Of a stretch of DNA of 64,000 nt, positions 44,871 to 55,755 are shown piece after piece (within the stretch, counting starts at the first letter, position 1; each line of letters starts with the position of its first letter). Both the position numbers and the translations under genes were made by a program. Source of the stretch: Topomyia yanbarensis (Eukaryota > Arthropoda > Insecta > Diptera > Culicidae); NCBI RefSeq assembly GCF_030247195.1, contig NC_080672.1, positions 806,001 through 870,000 on the forward strand, given 5' to 3'. The notes beneath the pieces are model-generated. The model ran no database searches, was not told the DNA's origin, and saw only the letters and a program-made list of their open reading frames with translations.

Positions 44871-47779
44871 TACACCGCTTATCTTGGCTCTCGGAAAAGA
44901 AGCTGACATTGAATTTATTTTCTATTCTCGGGGATTTGATTGCTCAAATCAGTTGGAACATAAACGGAATTGCACTTCCAAATTAGTTTGCTTCAGGAGA
45001 ACTGAAAACTCCCATCAAAAGGTTGATTGTGTTGCTACTGTCAGTTGTCTGTTTTGAAGCCAAATAATAGTTCTTCAAGTGATTGAAATTTTTTATAAGT
45101 TTAGCAAGTAGCAGTAGATTGTTGTTCCAACTGGAGAAAACATCTTCTCTCATTCTGCAAACTGCATCTACGGGAGAAGAGTGCGTATAAATGTAAAAGT
45201 TCATAATGTAGCTAGAGATGGTTTAATCAAAACTTGTTTCACAATGAAACACATTCAACCACACAAAAAGCAAAACATTACCACGGTGATGAACTGTTTC
45301 GCTTCAAACATAAAACTCAACGACCAAATCTCACTTTTACGACAGTCGTACTACTCGAGAGATGGTGACCGTTTCCCCTAACGGCTTTTAATCCTGGTTC
45401 TCGATCTAATCGGAGTAGGTACCGACTCCGCATGGCGGAAAATTGTTTATGGCACCATTTAGCTAATCCAAGAAAATGATATTTTTATCCGGTGCAAGAA
45501 TGTCTAAAAAGCTGACAATCTTGAGAGAAAATCTTCACCGTAAATGGCGTCCTCTGGCAGCTCGAATGGTGATGCTTTGATGGTGATAATACTGAAGAGG
45601 GTGGCTGCGAGATGACAATGATTGTACATAGCTCTTTGCCGGATCGTGTTGGGCGCAGTGTGGGTGGTGAGTCGAAAAAAAAATTGAAAGCTATCTTCAT
45701 GTTACATTGTATGTCGTTCCTTCCAGGGAATTATTGCGATTAAAGCTGAATCGATAAAGCAAGGTTAGTCGAATTACACTTTTGAATTGAAATGTCCTTT
45801 CTTTCGAACGGGTGGTATAATTAAATGCCATATCTCATTGGTTGAAGTTTTTGTTATTAATCAAATCATTGGAAAGTTATTAAATTTTCCACCACGCGGA
45901 ACCGCGCTGTAAAGGAACGGTGATAATGACGGTTAGTGCATTTTCACATGCTGGGCTTTTCATTCAATGTGACCGCACTGAACGCCGGAAGCATAGTCAC
46001 AGCCCTCTCGTTCATTTGTGGTCGAAAGACGATGTAGAAGCGCATAAATTAAAACTGTTACATTGCACTCACTTTCGTACAGTTGGAGCGGTCGAAATAC
46101 TGAAAATTACAGCCACTCTAGATCGAGCGATTCTGACATCACGAAATCAGATAATCCACGTAGATAAAAGAAAAATACTGGAAATAATTAGTCTCTTGCA
46201 CACATAGTTGGATTAATTTTTCTGAAGGACCAAACGAAAACATTTAAATAATAGGAGAAAGTCACTCCTCGTAAACTCAAAGACAAACTATTAAAGTAAT
46301 AAAAAGGAGGTCCTAAAATAAAGCAATAAATTAAACATTGTCGTCCTCCAGCCTTCAACCGTAGAACCTAGTTCCAGCGTAGCACACGGAACTTTCCGAG
46401 CTCCAGCAGAGGTAGCTTGCGAATGAATAAAATGATACGTATTATATGTGAAAGGGTTGTGCCAAATTCCTAAGGTTCCTAGGCTTCGAACCCACCACTC
46501 TTTGCATATGTAGGTCGCGGTTTCCGTGTAGATTCTCGGTAACAAATGGAACACGACCGAGCTCAGCGGGAATGCATGACACCAGCACAGCCGCCTGACG
46601 CTCGTTATGCCGATGCCAATGAGACCGTTTATTCGGAGAATGCAGTTCCTTTTTCCGAGAAGGTTTTGCCTTCGGAGGAGCATTTACCCGTGGGAAACGC
46701 AATTTATTTTCCGAAAGCAAATTTAATGAAAATATTATCTTCGTCAAATGAATTTACGAGTGGGGCTAAACACCGTCGGAGTTCCATTTTTCTTTTACTA
46801 AGTTTTTTTTATCAGGTGTGAAGGTTCGTACGTTTTGAACGTGTAGAATGGAATGGAGCGCATACAGGGATGAGTTATTCCATTTCCGAACGTTCCATGT
46901 GGCCTGAGGTCGGGATCAAGAGTAGAATTTATTTTTATATTCTGAAGCCACCAGCCAAAGAATAAAAAGGAATGTGGTTACGTGATTTAATCTGCAAGTA
47001 GTGCAGATTTTCGAAATCATATTAAACTGAATCACGGATTCACGTGTTTGCGAAGGTTTGTATGAAGTGCGCTCACAGCATGTGCAAAGATATGTCTTGG
47101 GGCGCAGAAATGGAGCGAGAGTTTTGCTTGTGTAGAGAGGTAGTATACAAACCAAAACCAACACTCAACCTAATAGCAATAAACCTCAAAGAGCTGGTAT
47201 TGTAATTATGGATTGTGGTCTTACTTGTGGTGAAGAGAGAAACAGTCAGTATTTTGCAAACAAATCACAGGTTATGCATATGCTTGAGGTTCAAATCAAT
47301 GGACTACAGATATAGCTATATTATAGATAGTTCAAATATCTACCTCCTTGCTATAATGGCAGCTGGCTAGATCTGGTCAAAACGAATTGGAACTTAATGA
47401 AGGGTAAAATCCGTTTGTTGAAGCATTCCCTTTTGTACACTTCTGAATTACTTCTAATTTTCTTTCGACAGTAACAGATCCCTTGACAAATCATACTTTT
47501 TTGCCGCGCCTTGTACAGTTCAAACCCAGATCTTTTTTGCGATCGATTTTATCATAGGTTTCATTATCCATCAAGACATATTCATCGATTTTCCTCAGCT
47601 CCTGGTCGAACGGCTTACGGACTCGGGGTTTGGCCACTATTTGTTGTAGTGGACTTCGGTTGGGTTGTTTACTTGCTCGAAAACTGTTTTTAGCCTTTCC
47701 AGAGACAGAGTCGCCGTACCATTTTTCATCAAATCATAATCCGAAATGGTAGTATCAGCTTCGGTTTTCCGAATGAATT
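44871..47779. other. About 2.9 kb with no recognised gene
   Basis: Little repetition. Opposed frames at 46291-46821 and single frames at 44827-45057 and 45920-46207 show no domain. Possibly single-copy DNA. Confidence 0.35.
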
Positions 47780-47975
47780 TCAACCGTAATTGACGATAAA
47801 CAGGCCTTGTACGTTTTAGTCACTCGAACCGAAAGATTTTTGCGGTTTACATCAAAATTCAAAAACAAACGTTTTAAGTGTGTATTTAAACACAGGAAAT
47901 TACGTAAGCGTTTTCTTTCTAGTTTTCAATTTTTCAATCTTTTGTAGGACTTGGAAGCTCTTGGCTTTTTTTCTA
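47780..47975. repeat. Dispersed repeat, inverted partner of 33724-33905
   Basis: GATAAACAGGCCTTGTACGT and CGAACCGAAAGATTTTTGCG are the complement of blocks at 33724-33905. Confidence 0.7.
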
Positions 47976-48299
47976 AAAAAATCAGCCAATTCGTAATTGT
48001 AAAAATAATAACAATAAATATTTTAAAAATGATCGTTGTAACTCGGGGAATTTTGTAAAGAAGTTCTGTGTGTCTTTTTGAAACGTATAGTTCAGTAAAT
48101 TTTGAGTTATGATGTACCCCGCAAACATCTTTTTTTTCGAGATGACTCTGGAGATGTCCTACTCATAATTTTCAATATTTTGCAATGAAAATTTCGGAAC
48201 AACTTCAAACGTTGCTTTATTATATGGAAATTTATTGAATAAACTCCCTCAATCGTCAAAAACAAAACAAAATTACGAAGGTTAAACCGAACAAGCTTC
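47976..48299. other. Nothing recognised
   Basis: AT-rich DNA before the LINE ORF1 remnant. Confidence 0.35.
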
Positions 48300-48573
48300 A
48301 CGTTATTTTGTAAGACCAGAAGCAAACCAACGCGATTGCTTGCGATCAGCTCTTCACGTTTAAATACATATACCTTCACGATACGTGGAGATTGACGGTG
48401 TGGTCAGCGTATCGAGTCTGACCATCGAAGACTTGTTGAAAGGCGAAGTGGGTCGTTTCAAGAACTCCTAGTTTCAGTGAGTTATGATTAATTCGACCAC
48501 CTACTGTGATAATAAGGCACAATGCGGTAAGTACCGAGACTATCATGAGTAAAATAGTTGCACGCGAGATGCA
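48300..48573 (+). pseudogene. LINE ORF1 (gag-like) remnant, 5' piece
   Basis: Frames read NAIACDQLFTFKYIY, then VEIDGVVSVSSLTIEDLL and GRFKN. They align with residues 87-135 of the ORF1 at 60593 (QANGIASCTRFT, VEVDGVITEASLTCEDVL, GCFKN). It is frameshifted and soon meets a stop. The same gene resumes beyond the MITE at 48582-48945. The divergence shows an older or different subfamily of the same LINE. Confidence 0.8.
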
Positions 48574-48581
48574 AGATGAAG

Positions 48582-48945
48582 CGAGGGGCAAGCACTAAAT
48601 CTTCAATACGACGCAGTGCCAAAAGTTGTATTTAATTAGTACCATTAAGTACTATAAAGTACATTAAATACCGCCAATATTTAAAAATGCGCGTGTCAAA
48701 TTCATTGTACTTTAATTACAGAAAAGATTTTAAGTACAACGCATTCGTACTTTAAATACGCAAAATATTTTAATTACCGCCAATATGTACTTTAAATACT
48801 TTTAGTACTTGCACATCGACATAATATACCTTATTAAGTGCAACAGAAGTATTTTTAAATACTTTCGTTAATATGATTAGTATGATTCAAAATATGTTGG
48901 GATTTTCAATACGACGCACTCAAACTTGCTAGTGCTTGCCCCTCG
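48582..48945. mobile_element. 364-bp hAT-type MITE inserted in LINE ORF1
   Basis: Perfect 16-bp inverted ends CGAGGGGCAAGCACTA / TAGTGCTTGCCCCTCG, with perfect 8-bp duplications AGATGAAG (48574-48581 and 48946-48953). A direct repeat TTCAATACGACGCA sits near each end. The interior is rich in TTAAGTACTTTAAATAC-like words; no coding capacity. Removing one duplication joins the two LINE ORF1 pieces. Confidence 0.9.
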
Positions 48946-49475
48946 AGATGAAGTGTCTCTATTGTGGCCAAACTCCACATGATCTCTCGACATGTCCCGC
49001 GGACAAATTGCGGAGGGCTTATTCCAAGCGTTCTTTAAAAAACACTCTGAGCGCTATCATGCAGAAAGACTTAAAAGAGCTACGAATGCGCCACTCGTCC
49101 AAAAAATCGCCTTTCATCTTTTGCATGCTAGTGATGCAGACTCTGAAGGACCTCCCTTTGCTAAATGCTAATCATTCTATGAATAGGAAGAACATTTTGT
49201 TCCTAACTTTCCTAGTAAATAACCCAACATATCGCCGGCAATGATGTTGTAAACAAAATCAAACAGAGCTGGTACGAAACTTTCTCCTGGATTTAGAAGT
49301 TAGTAATCCATACAGGAGTTCTCAGCACTATCGAAGGAAGCAAAACCCCCAACAACTACTACTGAAGTTTACTAACATTGTGAACTGGTTCTTCCAACAG
49401 TAAGAGCGTGTTTGAATCTGTTGACTGTCCAATGTCCCCTCCTTGCAGTGATAGTATCTTTCGATGGCTAATTCT
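48946..49475 (+). pseudogene. LINE ORF1 remnant, 3' piece, with ORF1/ORF2 junction
   Basis: Opens with a zinc knuckle KCLYCGQTPHDLSTCP, homologous to CVYCGGPPHALKSCP of the ORF1 at 60593, followed by a basic RRAYSKRSLK stretch. Frameshifts then interrupt it. The end (49438-49471) reads CTCCTTGCAGTGATAGTATC then TTTCGATGGCTAA, matching the ORF1-stop/ORF2-start junction of the intact element at 61884-61917. Confidence 0.85.
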
Positions 49476-49499
49476 GAAGTCAGAAGATTCCAGCTCTTC

Positions 49500-49840
49500 T
49501 ACATAATTTTTAAGATTAAAGATTCCAGCTCTTCTACATAACTTTTTGAGTCCAAGAAGTTCGATACTCCAACTCGAATCGGACAAGCATCTGGGTATGC
49601 TGCTACTATGGGTGAGTTTGTTTTATCCACGACCTCATCCAAGTCACTAGGAGATTCAATCGCTAGTAAATATCCTTGAAATCTTGTCACTATGCCCGCT
49701 TCGTAGAGGTCCCAGTTCGTAGATTTGAGATTACGATAAGTGACAATATCTAGCGAGACGTTTAAGTGATCAAAGACAATGTACTTATAATCAGATAATG
49801 GCGGTTTGAGTTCGTACGGTACGAGCCAACTTTCCAACTG
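49500..49840 (-). pseudogene. LINE ORF2 linker fragment (endonuclease-RT region)
   Basis: The 112-residue minus frame reads DYKYIVFDHLNVSLDIVTYR, STNWDLYEAGIVTRF, then SPSDLDEVVDKTNSPIV and AYPDACPIRV. This pattern (NWxxYxxxxxxRL ... ELDExVxxxTxxIxxAYxxACP) is the region between endonuclease and reverse transcriptase in jockey-group LINEs. It is opposite in strand to the ORF1 remnant beside it, so it is a separate fragment. Neither domain core is present. Confidence 0.7.
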
Positions 49841-51546
49841 ATACGTAATACCGTCTGAGCAGAGAGTTACATCTCACACCTCTTCTCTGCCAGCTCGAGC
49901 AATTGTTGAGCGATTTCCTACACCCATTTCTGCCACAGTAGGTTCAATATGCGCCAAATATACTGCACAATCGACATATTTATTGTTTATTTTTTGAAGT
50001 AGAATACTTCCAATGTTTCAATATGGGGGTCCCGTTTCAAAGTTTCTGCTGAGATATTTTCCCAGTGTTCAAATGTGAATAACTTCCGTTGTACTGATCC
50101 GAATCGCTACATTGTTGCACTCTCTGGTCGGAAATATACGCACGTATATTGCATTTGATTCCGTAAACTGTACGATTACTATAAATAACGAAAATAATGA
50201 ATTTTGTGAAAGTAATAATTAACTGCGCTGATTGGTCCGTACAATTCGATCAAACAGCGAGCGTTGCTAGGACTGCCCTTTGTCATCCGATGAACTGCGA
50301 CATACATATAAAAATGGAACATAAGAAAAAATCGTCAGTTAGCTTTCTGACCTCGTAGTAGTTACTACGTTTCGTGACTGCCGCCAGGCATCATTCGAAT
50401 GATACACACCACGCCTGTGTCTGAGTATGCCTATCTAACTACCCACTCTAGCTAAAAGTATGACGCCGTCCCTGTCAATAGTCGTAGGCAAGACATACGA
50501 CTGGAACTTATGCTAGATTCATTCTACAATCTTAAAGAAAGGTATAAATGTTTGAATATTTTCCATTCCAATGCACGTGTACAATTTATCGGGATTTCCA
50601 CCAGAATAGAATAAAATAGAATTTAGACCTGCGCGGTAGAGTTGAGGAGATCCAAATTTGTTCAAAATATTTAGATTTATACCAGATTTAGATCAGCGTT
50701 GGAAGTGCCCTTAGTATAGGTAAGCGTTCATACAAAGAAAGTGTAAGTAAGCGCTTTGGGTAAGTGTTTATTACAAATATTGTTGTATATTTATCATCGT
50801 GTTGATTATTCAGCGTTGCCAACAGATGTCTTTGGCAAAGTTGTGGAAATTGCTTTAGCGAATATGATTACTACATACACTAAATCTCTTTTTTAAGTAC
50901 TTTAGAAGTTCTATGCTACATTTCCTACGAGTGAGAAAATTTTAAGTAAAAACCACAAATCTTGTTTTCGTTTCTGGAACTAGCGTTAATCCGGCGCTAG
51001 CTTAGTTCAGGCATACAGTAGGCGTGGGGCTCTGATGAGACGAAGTCGAAGCGAAAATTCCATAAACAATTTACTTTATAAGTTATAGCTCGTTATAATT
51101 GGGTTACTTCTTTCACAAAAACAAGCTTCATTTTGTTTTTCATTCTTTAAAAAATGTGTGGCAAACATCTCTCTTCAAGGAAGATTAATCACTGTGACTA
51201 CATCATTAAAATGAAGATCTTGAATCACCATAAACCATCCAAAAAGACATCATAGTTATACACATTACCGTGAATAATTTATCGCTCATTTTTTGATTAA
51301 AAAAACCGCTGTTCACTTATCTGAAATTAATAAAATTTTACAAAATTCCACTAGGAAGTGAATTGTATACATTCTGTAAATTTCGAAGATGTGTGTGTGC
51401 GTGTGCTGGTGCGGCAAAAATGGAATTCATTTGAAGACACGTGAGAAAAATGTTGTACACACATATAAAAAATCCAGGTCCGCTTTGGGGAAAAATGCTA
51501 AAAATCTGTAAATCAATCGTCTCAAGAGTAGGACTAAAAGATCCAA
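49841..51546. other. Repeat debris, no gene
   Basis: 49985-50060 is a fragment of the unnamed repeat found at 30380-30470. 50965-51055 has TCTGGAACTAGCGTTAATCC and CTGATGAGACGAAGTCGAAG, a short relative of the palindrome family. Otherwise unrecognised. Confidence 0.45.
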
Positions 51547-52020
51547 TCATATCATTTCATTTTCAATCCTTAATTTCATTTTCATCCTTTGCCTCTTCGT
51601 TGGACTTCGCGCTTCATCGAGGCCCGATAGGTACGGGCGGAGTTTATGACAGTTTGGTGGCTTCATACCATTCGGCACACAATCCACAGAATTAGCCTGC
51701 ACGGTTTTGAAATAATGGCATGAAACCAAATCGAGCCGTTGCGTTCTTTAAAAAGGTCAACAAGCTTTTTTGGAGGCACTCGATTTTGCAAATCTCGCTT
51801 CATAAGCCTTTGATCACGAATGATTCACTAAGTTTTCCACAAGTGCATATGCCCTGCCAAATCAAGTACTTCGATGTGAATTTCGACAGCTTCTTCTGCT
51901 TAAAACGGTCATCCACAGCAAAACTCTCCTTACTCATGAGGTTTTACTATCTAGACAACTGCTTAGAAGCAGCTTGAAGTAGGTCTCACCATTAATGACG
52001 CAGCACCAGTATTTCGTTAG
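51547..52020 (-). pseudogene. mariner-type transposase remnant (minus)
   Basis: Minus-strand frames give, in order, INGETYFKLL (near 52000), KFTSKYLIWQGICTCGK (about 51850-51900), IECLQKSLLTFL, then a shifted frame HYFKTVQANSVDCVPN and PPNCHKLRP (51600-51720). These match a Tc1/mariner transposase catalytic core: the D-E-TY-K box with the second catalytic Asp (here replaced by Gly-Glu), the WxxICxCG block, and the HY...VP...PPNCxxLRP box before the last catalytic residue. The ITmD37E-type of mosquitoes is likely. Frameshifts and stops make it inactive. Confidence 0.8.
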
Positions 52021-52259
52021 CAGCAGAGTTTCCGCGCGCAAATTTTTACAAAAGTATACTGCTGGAGAATTGTTTGAATTCCGACCAATGAGTGCTCCTT
52101 CAGATTTTTGCGCGTTGTTCCGGTTTTCGTTCAGCTTCAGGCTTGTGATGTACTGTCACCCGTTCCCGGTACCATTGGAGGATCTTTGAGTTATGCCAGT
52201 TAGAATGGGTTTCAATAAATAACGACTAACCCTTTACACACATATGTTGACCAGAATAG

Positions 52260-52503
52260 TAGCTATGTGATGGATCACCAAACATACATCAAAGCTTACT
52301 TCCAACAAATACCAAATCAGGTGCTGTACACTGCTAATGAAAAGTCGATTGAAGTTGATGCTCGTTTTATAAAGAACATGTTAAAAATCGCATCAAACTA
52401 CCTTATTTGGGAGGAAATCTGTAGTTGTGGAAAACGTAGTAACATGCTCGTCACAAAAGGGATCAACGGTGACATTTGCAAAACAGAATGTCTCCAACAC
52501 TGA
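52260..52503 (+). pseudogene. mariner-type transposase remnant (plus)
   Basis: The 78-residue frame begins MDHQTYIKAYF and continues ASNYLIWEEICSCGKRSN, then VTKGINGDICKTECLQ. It is the same region as the minus copy at 51547-52020, in the opposite direction and at a different level of divergence. The first Asp (MD-H-QTY) is at the position of the second catalytic residue. The frame stops right after ECLQ, before the third catalytic box, so it is a fragment. Confidence 0.8.
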
Positions 52504-52782
52504 ATTTTTCCTTAGATTTTCGCAGTTTCTCCGCCGTAACGTGATAATTCCATGTCGAGCTTTTCATCTGATTTGTCACGTGAACTCATGTTTATGTCGC
52601 GAATTACGTAATTTCTCTTTGCATATTGGCGCTCAAACTCGGTAACAAATACCTACGTCAAAATGAGCACAGGTGCAAAGTATACTGAACATTTCTTATA
52701 AGTCCAGCTAGATTTTCTAAAAAAAACCGACGTTTTGCCCATATAGCTTAACTCTAAGCAAAGAACACCTCAATTAACGACG

Positions 52783-53648
52783 CACAGTGGCGGCTCTTCA
52801 AACAAAAGTCAGACAAAACCTCAAATGTTACCTAATTTGGCTGAAAATCACAATTTAAGCTAATTTTGAGGTGCTGAGCTCATTTTTGATGCCAAAAGTC
52901 ATAAAATATTAAATGCATTTTTCCATACAGTGTCATTGAACCTTTCTTATAACTATGATCCCGTTTTCATGGTAGATTTTCCGTTACTGTTCACCAATGT
53001 CAGCAATCTCATAAAAAATGAAGAACACTACTTTAAATCCATTGTATAATGTGTTGGTTTACTGTAGATTGTCTAACTATTTTACACAAAACACCATGTG
53101 TCTCCATATCAGCAACAAAGCTTCAAAATCGCCTTAAACCTTTTTGCGCACCTAGGCGCAGAACGAGACCATGTTATTCGAAAAGTAGAGGTAATTTCAC
53201 GTAGAATGTACACTATGTGACCGTTCCGAAATGATTCCGAAATTTGTACAGAATACATTAGTGAAAAAAGTATTTTGGATCTGACCACCTTAAACATATT
53301 TAAACTAAAAAGTCATAGTTCCAAGCAAATTTACCAAATGTATTTCACTCATTAACAAAGTTCTTTCGTTCCTCTACACAATGAAACTAGTTGTGCTAAA
53401 ATCGGACCAAAATCAAAAGAGCAACATGCATTTGAAATGAACAGAGCAATGGTGGTTTCGGAAATGAAAATCGTTAAAAAATCCGGACTTTGGTACGTTT
53501 AAACTCGTGTTAAAAATCGTGTTCTTATCCAATGATCATAAAACTTTGAATATATATCATTCAATACATGAGAAATTTAGGAAAAATATAAAATATCAAT
53601 ATTTCAAAAATAAATTTTTGAGGTTTTGGCCAGCCTCCGGCCACTGTG
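52783..53648. mobile_element. Transib-like element with 12/23 RSS-like ends
   Basis: Both ends are CACAGTG, flanked by the 5-bp duplication CGACG (52778-52782 and 53649-53653). Left end: heptamer 52783-52789, spacer 52790-52812 (23 nt), nonamer-like ACAAAACCT 52813-52821. Right end (minus): heptamer 53648-53642, spacer 53641-53630 (12 nt), nonamer-like CCAAAACCT 53629-53621. Transib transposons, relatives of RAG1, are known for CACWATG-like ends and GC-rich 5-bp duplications. No transposase inside (866 bp), so it would depend on an external one. A 62-residue minus frame (53109-53297) is also open in the second copy but shows no motif. Confidence 0.8.
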
Positions 53649-53653
53649 CGACG

Positions 53654-55243
53654 TTATACCGCAAATTGTATTCCATAATATTTTCAAACAGGCGCTCTTT
53701 GCATTATAGTACTTTGACGAAGTATGATGATACATTTCACGGTACTGCTGCACAGAGAGAAAACCGGTCGTTCTTAAGCAAACGAAAAGAACCATAACGC
53801 ATATCGGTGAGAAGAAAACTTAGACCGGAGAAAGTTTTCCAATCTGCAGAAGTGGGTATCGGACGGAAAGGTGTTGCAAGTAGAAGAAAAAAGTGCAATG
53901 TATGTTTCAGCAAAACTTTTTTTTCCCTATTTTCTTTCATAAAGCGGTTAGAGGTCAGGTAATGCAATATGGTGCGGACTTTATTAAGTAAAAGTTAACT
54001 GTCTGGGAAGCGCTATCATGAATAAATCAAACAGTTATGAAGGGATGTTATAGGATGATGGGTAATTTCATTAGAAACGATGAACCTTCCAGATGTTTTT
54101 GAATGCTGAAAGATGCAAAAGCTTTTGCTTTGGGTGGGTGGTAAGAAAACAAGTAAATAAACATAGCAAAAAGTTTTCAGACCATTTCTTTATTGGAAAG
54201 GCAATCACTGCAGCTACTAAGGTCAATAAACGAGATGGGTTACTGTGAACGTTGCAATATCGAACTACATAATGTTGTTTTGCTTATCGGAAATGACTGA
54301 AGTCTCGAACATGCATGCATCAATCATCATTCTGCAAAGCTGTTTTACTAATGGTTACTACTTTCCAAACTGCGCATGTTTTGCCTTTTAATATAAAGCT
54401 ACAAGTATAGTATTTCTAGTTGTTTAATAGAAATGAAGAGCAGGGAGTATTTTCGATAAATCGATACTGTCAATATTATTACAAAAATCCAATTTGTAAA
54501 ACAATGATTGTACTACATTTGACCCAAAACAGATTAAATTAAATTAAATTACATTAAAAGAAATTCGTACCTAAAGCTGAATCTTGTTCCTTTATCATAG
54601 TCCTACCATCAGTTAAATAATTTTGCTACAGCTATTCAACTAAAGTACCTTATCATTAAAAACAGCTTTTTGCTTCCTAAGCAAATGATTACATAAAACC
54701 GTGCCTACAACTTACTAATTGCTCCGCTTTCACTTTCTCATGTCGCCAGCAGAACAGACCTTCTGAACTTGCTTCCCGAGACATCTCTCGTTACCTACCA
54801 GTTACCTTAGGCGTTTGACTATTTGTATATAGTGTCAGCTAATTTTGGTACTAGTGTAAATTGATCATCTAGCTGGCCCCAAGTTTTTACTTGTTACTGA
54901 TTAGATTAATTCGAAACACAAAATTCAACTATTTTAAAGAAAGGTGCTGTGCATGTTATGTACAATATTATTTATTTCATTATTTTCTTTAGGAAGAACA
55001 TTTTGTATAGGGGTATGGCTTTGCAGCCGATTACGATATTTTTTACAATCCAAAAACAAAAGTTTACCATGTATAACAGTAGGAACATCAGACCAGTTAG
55101 ACATTACGACCAACACGCTAATTTGGTTTTGTTTAACTCGAGGGACTCCATTAAAAATGTATTAAGTACACCGGCCGCAATTCTTTTGGAAATCGGGCTG
55201 CACACAGCTGAGATATAGGATATCGAAAAACATCAATGTGGCC
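53654..55243. other. Nothing recognised
   Basis: AT-rich DNA with short opposed frames (53507-53967, 54934-55218) and no motif. Confidence 0.35.
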
Positions 55244-55755
55244 AAATCGATTTTATTGTGGTACGAAGAAATCGCCGCTTGATGAAAGAAAGTTTTCGTA
55301 GATTTTACTTATTTAGTTTACATTGCACGAATGTAATCGTTGATAACGACATTATTTTTCGTGGATGAAATGAAATTTCGTTTATTTCAATAAATGTTTG
55401 TGTATATTAAGAACGACTTCGCTGGTCGCACGAATTCATACCGTTCAGCTTAGTAGTTTTCGTTTTTTTATCCACTTATTTTTTCGTTCGATCTATTGGG
55501 ATCGATGTTTGACAACACCGATTTTTTTAGTTAAAAAAACAGATCTGGCAAAATCGATTTTATTGTGGTATGAAGAAATGGTCGCTTGATGAACGAAAGT
55601 TTTCGTAAATTTTACTTATTTAGTGTACATTGCACGAATGTTGTCGTCGAAAACGACATTAATTTTCGTGAATGAAACGAAATGTTTTGTTTATTTCAAT
55701 AAACGTCTATGTATATTACGAACAATCTCGTTGGTCGCACGAATTCATTTCGCTC
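55244..55755. repeat. Two tandem copies, period 307 bp
   Basis: AAATCGATTTTATTGTGGTA starts at 55244 and again at 55551. About 200 bp are repeated, including TTGCACGAATGT and GGTCGCACGAATTCAT, at roughly 85-90 percent identity. Related TTCGTATAT/ACGAA words continue to 56290, suggesting a larger element whose ends were not found. Confidence 0.75.

Noticed and set aside
46291..46821. Opposed 130- and 91-residue frames as a gene
   Set aside because: They overlap on both strands and neither shows a recognisable domain.
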